Assembly (NCBI GenBank): GCA_937952995.1
Contig: CALFYB010000310.1
Coordinates: 1 to 5,971, forward strand
Direction of reading: 5' to 3'
DNA: 5,971 nucleotides
Source: an uncultured Caulobacteraceae bacterium
GTDB taxonomy: Bacteria; Pseudomonadota; Alphaproteobacteria; Caulobacterales; Caulobacteraceae
The position numbers and the translations under genes were made by a program. The notes under the pieces are model-generated. The model was given only the letters and a program-made list of their open reading frames with translations. It did not search any database and was not told where the DNA came from. Below are positions 1 to 5,292 of the stretch, one piece after another; within the stretch, counting starts at the first letter, position 1, and the number at the start of each line of letters is the position of its first letter.

Positions 1-87
1 CGGCCTAATGTAAGGCGCTCAACCTGCCGTCTCTATTCTCTGGCGTTAGGGCGAATCCGGCCAACCACCAAGCCCTTAAACCCTAGC
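1..87. other. Window edge downstream of nnrD, nothing identified
   Basis: These bases follow the nnrD stop on the minus strand. I see no gene and no terminator with a strong stem and T-run. Confidence 0.5.
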
Positions 88-921
88 TCAACAGGCTTGA
101 TACAGACCCGCTAAAACTTCTGGGACGAGGCCTGGTAGATCTTCTGCGATCAGGCCGGGGCCGTGACGGTGTGCAGCTTCAGAATGTATCCAAACCGCAG
201 CGCATGCAGCGTCAAAGCTGTCCATCCCTTGGGCGATAAGGCCGGCAATTAGACCCGCGAGAACATCGCCTGATCCAGCCGTCGCTAGCCAAACCGACCC
301 TGCCCGATTGACCACACAGCGGCCATCAGGCGCGGCGATAACCGTGTCATTGCCCTTCAACAGGACGATCGAGCCCCCACGCTTAGAGGCTTCAAGTGCC
401 GCCGCCGTGCGATCGGCACTGCTGCGAAGCAATCCCGGAAAAAGCCGTTCAAACTCACCCTGATGAGGGGTTAGGACGTCATCGCGGTCTAGAACCGAGA
501 ATAGCTCGCTGACATCATGTCGAAAGACCGTCAGGGCATCGGCATCGACAACCAACGCAGCCCCGGTACGCGCAAGGGCAAACAGATTGGAGACCGTAAA
601 CTCATCGACGCCTGCCGCAGGCCCAATGACGGCGACGTCGACGCTGCTGGCCGCCAATTCCAGCTCAGCTTCGGTCTCGAACGGCTGCAGCATCACCGCT
701 TCGAGATGCGCCGCGTTGACCGCTAGAGCCTCGGGCGATGACAAGAGGGTCACTAACCCCGCTCCAATGCGCAGCCCTGCTCTGGCCGCAAGGCGCGCGG
801 CACCAGTGCTCCACGCATTGCCCGAAACCACAATCATCCGGCCTCTGGCATGTTTGTGCGACGCGGCCGTAGGCCAAGGAAACTTCGCTAGCCAAAGGTC
901 CGGAGAATTGTCGTGGATCAT
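88..921 (-). CDS. nnrD: ADP-dependent (S)-NAD(P)H-hydrate dehydratase, free-standing
   Basis: This cytosolic repair enzyme of the YjeF C-terminal / ribokinase-like fold dehydrates the S form of NAD(P)H hydrate, using ADP, to restore NAD(P)H. The 277-residue product shows the family landmarks in order: the glycine-rich start GRMIVVSGN (27-35), the AARLAARAGLRIGAGLVT block (41-58), VDADAL (125-130), TPHQGEFERL (151-160), VLLKGNDTVIAAPDG (186-200) and the nucleotide/catalytic loop TAGSGDVLAG (214-223) with D219 as the likely catalytic acid. In most proteobacteria this domain is the C-terminal half of a fusion with the NnrE epimerase. Here the protein begins at what would be the linker, and no epimerase domain lies upstream, where the phosphatase gene sits instead. 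The start is 5 nt after the phosphatase stop with only a weak ribosome binding site, which suggests translational coupling. Family assignment is firm; the exact start is fairly sure. Confidence 0.9.
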   Translation of the reverse strand: MIHDNSPDLWLAKFPWPTAASHKHARGRMIVVSGNAWSTGAARLAARAGLRIGAGLVTLLSSPEALAVNAAHLEAVMLQPFETEAELELAASSVDVAVIGPAAGVDEFTVSNLFALARTGAALVVDADALTVFRHDVSELFSVLDRDDVLTPHQGEFERLFPGLLRSSADRTAAALEASKRGGSIVLLKGNDTVIAAPDGRCVVNRAGSVWLATAGSGDVLAGLIAGLIAQGMDSFDAACAAVWIHSEAAHRHGPGLIAEDLPGLVPEVLAGLYQAC

Positions 922-926
922 AGCCG

Positions 927-1496
927 TTAGAGGACCTGGGTATCAGCCTGTTGGCCGAGGGAAAGGAGACGAACCTGCCCCTCATCAACCGCAAAGGTCA
1001 GGATTGAGGTGTGGTCCGGGGTGCAACACAAGACGCGATCATCGTTCTGGCTCAAAGATACAACGGCATTGATTGCAACATAATGACTAAAGACCGCCAT
1101 ACCTTCGTAGCTGGCCACAGCGGCGCTGACACTGGCCCGCCAATCGAGATAATCCATATCCCCAACCATATCGCGCCAAAGCCCCCCGAAGGCGGCCTTC
1201 AGCCAAGCCGGACGCTCCTCGGCGGTCAGCGCCTTGGGCGTTGGAATTTCGCCGACACGAGGGTCAATGATCACCGGAACGCCGAGGGCATCGGCAAAGG
1301 GCTGTGCGGTTTCACGACAGCGACGTAGCGGTGAGCTAATCACGGCTGTCGGGCGCTCGTCGATGGGCAAGGCTAGGAGGCTGTCTGCAGCGGCCCGCGC
1401 CTGCGCATGCCCGGTCTCGTCCAAACCCGGATCGGGATCGGCATCCCCCCAAGTCGAAGCGGGCTTACCGTGCCGGATCATGTAGACTTTGCTCAT
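927..1496 (-). CDS. Histidine phosphatase superfamily protein (phosphoglycerate-mutase-like)
   Basis: The 189-residue product is a small phosphohistidine-type phosphatase. The catalytic RHG motif is at residues 8-10 (H9 is the phospho-acceptor). The second arginine block SSPLRRCRETA spans 54-64. The likely acid is E83 in GEIPTP, and the second histidine is H138 in AVFSHYVAIN. This completes the usual R-H-R-E-H set, so an active phosphatase or mutase is expected. The substrate cannot be told from sequence: relatives include SixA-like, CobC-like and broad phosphomonoesterases. The frame stays open upstream to 1565, but I start at 1496. The family begins directly with a short beta strand leading into RHG, and GGAAGG lies 7 nt before this ATG. 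It is the first gene of a minus-strand operon with nnrD and is divergent from glnB. Confidence 0.88.
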   Translation of the reverse strand: MSKVYMIRHGKPASTWGDADPDPGLDETGHAQARAAADSLLALPIDERPTAVISSPLRRCRETAQPFADALGVPVIIDPRVGEIPTPKALTAEERPAWLKAAFGGLWRDMVGDMDYLDWRASVSAAVASYEGMAVFSHYVAINAVVSLSQNDDRVLCCTPDHTSILTFAVDEGQVRLLSLGQQADTQVL

Positions 1497-1503
1497 TTCA
1501 CAG

Positions 1504-1509
1504 CCTTCC
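1504..1509 (-). promoter_or_regulatory. Ribosome binding site that fixes the phosphatase start
   Basis: Read on the minus strand this is GGAAGG, 7 nt before the ATG at 1496. It selects that start over the in-frame upstream ATG at 1565. Confidence 0.7.
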
Positions 1510-1541
1510 GAAGACTTCCCTGATTGGGACTCATAACTACC

Positions 1542-1565
1542 CATTTTGCCAAATTCGTAGGTCAA
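1542..1565 (-). promoter_or_regulatory. Possible housekeeping promoter for the phosphatase-nnrD operon
   Basis: On the minus strand TTGACC (1560-1565) is followed after 10 nt by GCAAAATG (1542-1549). This resembles the Caulobacter-type arrangement (TTGACGS, 10-14 nt, GCTANAWC) with mismatches in the -10 element. It would give a leader of about 40 nt to the ATG at 1496. This is pattern matching by eye only. Confidence 0.3.
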
Positions 1566-1581
1566 ATGCTGAATTTGGCGC

Positions 1582-1596
1582 GGGCACCTCTATAGC
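1582..1596 (+). promoter_or_regulatory. Candidate sigma-54 promoter for glnBA
   Basis: The stretch GGGCACC-TCTA-TAGC fits the sigma-54 consensus TGGCACG-N4-TTGC. It has five of six matches in the -24 block and three of four in the -12 block. The essential GG (1583-1584) and GC (1595-1596) have exactly the required 10-nt separation. Transcription would start near 1608, giving a long leader of about 260 nt to glnB. Nitrogen-regulated sigma-54 promoters are known upstream of glnB in several alphaproteobacteria, which makes the context favourable. The distance, and the lack of a visible enhancer palindrome, lower confidence. Confidence 0.28.
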
Positions 1597-1869
1597 GTCG
1601 ATCAAAGTACCGCGCTCCGCCTCGATCCTAAGGCTTAGGGGCACGACCTCAAGCCATTTTCGTCCAACCCACAAATGGCGCGAAATTATGCGTTGCGTGA
1701 TGAATTTTTAGCCATCATAGAGCCATGAGCAACCTCAGTGGGGATGCGACATTGAGGCCGCTTGTTTAAGGCAGCAGCTCTGTGCTCCGTCACACGTAGA
1801 TATATCCACCGTCGAACGGTCTCCCTCGCGACCGGCTCGGCCTCAACGCCCGGCCACGAATTCCCGCCC

Positions 1870-2208
1870 ATGAAAAAGATCGAAGCTGTCATAAAGCCCT
1901 TCAAGCTCGATGAAGTGAAAGAGGCCCTACAAGAGCTCGGCGTTCAGGGCATGACGGTGATTGAGGCCAAGGGCTATGGTCGCCAAAAGGGCCATACAGA
2001 GCTCTATCGCGGCGCTGAATATGTCGTGGATTTCTTGCCAAAGATAAAGATTGAGCTCGTCGTGTCCGACGGACAGCTTGCATCCGCGCTCGAAGCCATT
2101 CAGACAGCAGCACGCACGGGCCGTATTGGCGACGGCAAGATATTTGTTTCTGAAATTGTCGAGGTCATTCGTATTCGCACGGGCGAAACGGGCGACTTGG
2201 CGATCTAA
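1870..2208 (+). CDS. glnB: Nitrogen regulatory protein PII
   Basis: The 112-residue product is a full-length PII signal protein, a cytosolic trimer that binds ATP/ADP and 2-oxoglutarate. Through GlnD and GlnE it reports nitrogen status to glutamine synthetase and the NtrBC system. The N-terminus MKKIEAVIKPFKLDEVKEAL is standard. The T-loop spans about 37-55, with Q39 for 2-oxoglutarate/Mg-ATP contact and the uridylylation target Y51 in GAEYVVDF. The B-loop TGRIGDGKIFV (83-93) contains K90, and the C-terminal nucleotide contacts R101 and R103 are present. Linkage to glnA makes GlnB more likely than GlnK, since GlnK is normally next to amtB. The start at 1870 is set by homology. There is no purine-rich Shine-Dalgarno sequence before it, the preceding bases being pyrimidine-rich. 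Confidence 0.96.
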   Translation: MKKIEAVIKPFKLDEVKEALQELGVQGMTVIEAKGYGRQKGHTELYRGAEYVVDFLPKIKIELVVSDGQLASALEAIQTAARTGRIGDGKIFVSEIVEVIRIRTGETGDLAI

Positions 2209-2243
2209 CCACTTTTCTAACCGCTAACCCTCTCCACGCTCTC

Positions 2244-2250
2244 AAAGGGA
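2244..2250 (+). promoter_or_regulatory. Ribosome binding site that decides the glnA start
   Basis: AAAGGGA lies 8 nt before the ATG at 2259 but only 2 nt before the alternative in-frame ATG at 2253. The spacing favours 2259. Confidence 0.6.
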
Positions 2251-2258
2251 CCATGAGC

Positions 2259-3665
2259 ATGACAGCCGAGAAAATTCTGGCCGAAATCAAAGAAAAGGAC
2301 GTCAAGTATGTTGACGTTCGCTTTACCGACGTTCGCGGCAAGATGCAGCACGTCACCTTTGACATCGACCTAGTCGATGACGACTTCCTCAACGATGGCA
2401 CCATGTTCGATGGTTCGTCGATCGCTGGCTGGAAGGCCATCAACGAGTCGGACATGAAGCTGCGTCCGGACCTGAGCACCGCGCACATCGATCCGTTCTA
2501 TCAGCAGACCACGATGGTTCTGTTCTGCGACGTTCTGAACCCAGACACCAACGAGCCCTATAACCGCGACCCGCGCTCGATTGCCAAGAAGGCGTTCAAC
2601 TACGTGAAGGCCGCTGGCGTGGGCGACACCGTCTATTTCGGCCCCGAAGCTGAGTTCTTCATCTTCGACGACGTGAAGTGGTCGACCGATCCGCACAATA
2701 CTGGCTATTCCTATGACGCCAGCGAATTGCCAATCAACACCGGCAAGTCCTATCCAGAAGGCAATATGGGCCACCGCCCTGGGCCAAAGGGTGGCTATTT
2801 CCCAGTGAACCCTGTTGACTCCGGTCAAGACCTGCGCGGCGAAATGCTGGCAGTCATGGGTGAGCTTGGCATGAAGCCAGAGAAGCATCACCACGAAGTG
2901 GCCCCTGCTCAGCACGAGCTTGGCCTGAAGTTCGACACCATGATCGTCATGGCTGACCGTCTTCAGATGTACAAGTACGTGATCCAGAACGTCGCGGCCG
3001 CCTATGGCAAGTCCGCAACCTTCATGGCCAAGCCAATGTTTGCCGATAACGGCAGCGGCATGCACGTGCACCAGTCGATCTGGGGCGAAGGCAAGCCACT
3101 GTTCGCCGGTGACAAGTACGCCGGTCTGTCGCAAATGTGCCTGTGGTACATCGGCGGCATCATCAAGCACGCCAAGGCCATCAACGCCTTCGCCAACTCG
3201 ACCACCAACTCCTACAAGCGTCTGGTCCCTGGCTACGAAGCCCCTGTGAAGCTGGCCTATTCGGCCCGTAACCGTTCGGCCTCGATCCGCATCCCGCACG
3301 TCGACAGCCCCAAGGGCAAGCGTATCGAAGCACGCTTCCCCGATCCCATGGGCAACCCCTACCTGACCTTCACGGCTCTGCTGATGGCCGGTCTGGACGG
3401 GATCGCCAACAAGATCGATCCAGGCGGCCCAGCCGACAAGAACCTCTATGATCTTCCCCCTCGCGAGATGAAGAAGATCCCAGAAGTCTGCGGCAGCCTG
3501 CGCGAAGCTCTGGAAAACCTCGACAAGGACCGCGGCTTCTTGAAGGCCGGCGGCGTGATGGACGACGATTTCATCGACAGCTACATCGAGCTGAAGATGG
3601 AAGAAGTGATGCGCTTGCAACTGCACCCGCACCCCGTCGAGTTCGACATGTACTACAAGTGCTAA
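2259..3665 (+). CDS. glnA: Glutamine synthetase type I (GSI-beta)
   Basis: This enzyme makes glutamine from glutamate, ammonia and ATP in the cytosol as a dodecamer. From 2259 it is 468 residues, essentially the length of E. coli GlnA, and MTAEKIL aligns with its MSAEHVL. An ATG two codons earlier (2253) is possible but badly spaced from the ribosome binding site. Visible landmarks include the beta-grasp MFDGSSIAGWK, the metal glutamates in GPEAEFFIFDD, HHHEVAPAQHELGLKF, NGSGMHVHQSIW with the ATP/metal histidine, the glutamate-binding block RLVPGYEAPVKLAYSARNRSASIRIP, and RIEARFPDP. The adenylylation site is Y397 in NLYDLPP, which marks the GSI-beta class regulated by GlnE. The gene lies 50 nt after glnB with no terminator between them, so the two are probably cotranscribed; a strong terminator follows. 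Confidence 0.97.
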   Translation: MTAEKILAEIKEKDVKYVDVRFTDVRGKMQHVTFDIDLVDDDFLNDGTMFDGSSIAGWKAINESDMKLRPDLSTAHIDPFYQQTTMVLFCDVLNPDTNEPYNRDPRSIAKKAFNYVKAAGVGDTVYFGPEAEFFIFDDVKWSTDPHNTGYSYDASELPINTGKSYPEGNMGHRPGPKGGYFPVNPVDSGQDLRGEMLAVMGELGMKPEKHHHEVAPAQHELGLKFDTMIVMADRLQMYKYVIQNVAAAYGKSATFMAKPMFADNGSGMHVHQSIWGEGKPLFAGDKYAGLSQMCLWYIGGIIKHAKAINAFANSTTNSYKRLVPGYEAPVKLAYSARNRSASIRIPHVDSPKGKRIEARFPDPMGNPYLTFTALLMAGLDGIANKIDPGGPADKNLYDLPPREMKKIPEVCGSLREALENLDKDRGFLKAGGVMDDDFIDSYIELKMEEVMRLQLHPHPVEFDMYYKC

Positions 3666-3702
3666 TCCCGTCAGCTTAGGCTGATGTGAGATTGAACGAT
3701 CT

Positions 3703-3732
3703 AGGGCTGCGGAGCGATCCGCAGCCCTTTTT
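3703..3732 (+). terminator. Rho-independent terminator of glnBA
   Basis: A perfect 11-bp stem (AGGGCTGCGGA at 3703-3713 with its complement at 3718-3728) closes a 4-nt GCGA loop. It runs into TTTTT (3728-3732). It sits 38 nt after the glnA stop and insulates the following amidohydrolase operon. A smaller 5-bp hairpin (TCAGC-TTAG-GCTGA, 3671-3684) precedes it. Confidence 0.92.
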
Positions 3733-3800
3733 CGTAGCGATGTGATATTGAGGCACTTGATTCAAACCGCGTTCGGGTGCGCATTGGGTCCAGACACGAC

Positions 3801-3804
3801 AGGA
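3801..3804 (+). promoter_or_regulatory. Ribosome binding site for the lipoprotein amidohydrolase
   Basis: AGGA lies 6 nt before the ATG at 3811 and 9 nt before the adjacent ATG at 3814. It supports starting here rather than at the in-frame GTG at 3742, and this start places a clean signal peptide at the N-terminus. Confidence 0.6.
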
Positions 3805-3810
3805 CGATTC

Positions 3811-5292
3811 ATGATGCACACATCCCTTCTGATCAGGCTGGCCCTGAGCGCGACTACCGCGGCTCTCTTGAGCGCATGCGTCTCGGTCGTGTCGGTCGCC
3901 CCTTCGAACAATGCCGGCGTAGCGGCCAAGACATCCGAAGCGACCAAGGTCGCCGTCGTCTTACCCAAGGGATCGGACCCCAAGGCTGGGCCTGCACCCT
4001 TTGCCAGCACCTATAGGCCCCTGCCCTCGCAACTCACGGCCTTGGTCGGAGGGCACATCCTAACCGCGACCGGCGAAGATATCGCCAGCGGCACCGTGGT
4101 GATGGACGGCGGCAAGATCGTTGCGGTCGGCAAGGACGTGCAAGTCCCCTCAGGTGCTACGGTCGTGGACGCCAAGGGCAAGTGGATCACGCCCGGCATC
4201 ATCGACATCCACTCCCATCTGGGCGTCTATCCGTCACCGGGCGTTGAATCGCTCTCGGATGGCAACGAAATGACTGAGCCCAACACGGCCCACGTCTGGG
4301 CCGAACATTCGGTCTGGCCTCAGGACCCCGGCTTTAACCGCGCGCGAGCGGGCGGCGTCACCACCCTGCAAATCCTTCCCGGCTCGGCCAACCTGTTCGG
4401 TGGCCGGTCCGTTGCTCTCAAGAATGTGCCCTCAATCACAACCGATGGCATGAAGTTTCCCGGCGCGCCCTACGGCCTGAAAATGGCCTGTGGTGAGAAT
4501 CCCAAGCGGGTCTATGGCCGCAAGGGCCGCTCCCCCGCCACCCGCATGGGCAATGTTGCGGGCTATCGCAGCGCCTGGATCGCGGCGGCCAGCTACAAGC
4601 GCAAATGGGATGATTACCGCGCCAAGATCGCAAAGGGCGAAAAGGCCGACGCGCCTGAGCGCAACCTCAATCTCGATACCCTGTCTGGGGTCTTGGCTGG
4701 TGAAATCCGCATTCAGAACCACTGCTACCGCGCCGACGAGATGGCGACGATGATCGACATCTCGCGCGAGTTTGGCTTTAAGATCAGCGTCTTCCATCAC
4801 TCTTCTGAGGCCTACAAGGTCGCGGACCTGCTGGCTAAGGAAGGCATCTGCTACGCCACCTGGGCCGACTGGGCGGGCTTCAAGATGGAGTCCTATGACG
4901 GCATCGCCGAAAATGCGGCCATCGGTCAAAAGGCTGGGGCCTGCGTCATCATCCACTCCGACGACCCGATCATGACCCAGCATCTCAACCAAGAGGCCGC
5001 CATCGCTATGGGTGCCGGGGCACGGATGGGCCTGCCGGTCAGCCGTGCGGACGCCATCGCTTGGATCACGCTCAATCCCGCCAAGGGCATGGGCATTGAT
5101 GACAAGACCGGCTCTCTGACGCCTGGCAAAAATGCCGATGTCGTGCTGTGGAGCGGCGATCCCTTCAGCGTCTATTCCACCGCCGATACCGTGTTTATCG
5201 ATGGGGCTGTGGTGTTCGACCGCAAAGACCCACGCTACCAACCCAAATCCGATTTCGAACTTGGCCAACCTGGCGAAGGGGTTCACCCATGA
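3811..5292 (+). CDS. Lipoprotein amidohydrolase, imidazolonepropionase-like
   Basis: The 493-residue product is a metal-dependent hydrolase of the amidohydrolase superfamily (HutI-like, COG1228 style) predicted to be exported and lipid-anchored. The signal peptide (1-22) ends in the lipobox LSAC with C23. The following residues are V and S rather than D, consistent with outer-membrane sorting by the E. coli rule. A small beta domain (about 75-125) leads into TPGIIDIHSHLG with metal ligands H134 and H136. Candidates for the remaining ligands are K224 (GLKMACGENPK), H304 (IQNHCYRADE), H329/H330 (VFHHSSEAYK) and D384 (IIHSDDP). The C-terminal GSLTPGKNADVVLWSGDPF block is typical of the superfamily. 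The substrate is unknown; cyclic amides or dipeptides are plausible but unsupported. It overlaps the next gene by 4 nt (ATGA). Confidence 0.88.
   Translation: MMHTSLLIRLALSATTAALLSACVSVVSVAPSNNAGVAAKTSEATKVAVVLPKGSDPKAGPAPFASTYRPLPSQLTALVGGHILTATGEDIASGTVVMDGGKIVAVGKDVQVPSGATVVDAKGKWITPGIIDIHSHLGVYPSPGVESLSDGNEMTEPNTAHVWAEHSVWPQDPGFNRARAGGVTTLQILPGSANLFGGRSVALKNVPSITTDGMKFPGAPYGLKMACGENPKRVYGRKGRSPATRMGNVAGYRSAWIAAASYKRKWDDYRAKIAKGEKADAPERNLNLDTLSGVLAGEIRIQNHCYRADEMATMIDISREFGFKISVFHHSSEAYKVADLLAKEGICYATWADWAGFKMESYDGIAENAAIGQKAGACVIIHSDDPIMTQHLNQEAAIAMGAGARMGLPVSRADAIAWITLNPAKGMGIDDKTGSLTPGKNADVVLWSGDPFSVYSTADTVFIDGAVVFDRKDPRYQPKSDFELGQPGEGVHP
5276..5281 (+). promoter_or_regulatory. Ribosome binding site for the second amidohydrolase-like gene
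   Basis: AAGGGG lies within the end of the preceding gene, 7 nt before the ATG at 5289. With the 4-nt ATGA overlap it indicates coupled translation of the pair. Confidence 0.6.

Larger units (their letters stand above)
1497..1869. other. Divergent intergenic region between the phosphatase operon and glnBA
   Basis: This 373-nt stretch carries no credible gene. It holds the candidate minus-strand promoter at 1542-1565, a sigma-54-like element on the plus strand at 1582-1596, and an AT-rich island near 1670-1722 with a short TGATG/CATCA inverted pair. The frame of glnB is open back to a TTG at 1762, but those 36 codons do not look like PII sequence. No convincing full NtrC palindrome was found by eye. 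Confidence 0.6.

Noticed and set aside
1497..1565. N-terminal extension of the phosphatase from the ATG at 1565
   Set aside because: The family starts just before RHG, and GGAAGG is well placed for the ATG at 1496.
1676..1691. Second sigma-54-like element, TGGCGCG followed by ATGC
   Set aside because: The GG-to-GC spacing is 11 nt rather than 10, and sigma-54 promoters rarely tolerate that. The same off-by-one defect excludes GGGCACG at 1639-1654.
1762..1869. 36-codon N-terminal extension of glnB from a TTG
   Set aside because: PII proteins begin directly at MKKIEA; the extension has no PII-like sequence.
2370..3632. Long open frame of 420 codons antisense to glnA
   Set aside because: It mirrors a strongly biased, certainly coding glnA; its translation has no recognisable domain and no start context.
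3747..3765. ATTGAGGC-containing segment resembling the one at 1751-1769 upstream of glnB
   Set aside because: The shared core is only 8 exact bases, the rest needs gaps, and no -10 element follows; chance similarity is the simplest view.
3742..3810. Upstream GTG start for the lipoprotein amidohydrolase
   Set aside because: It would bury the signal peptide behind 23 extra residues, and it abuts the terminator; the ATG at 3811 has AGGA at good spacing.
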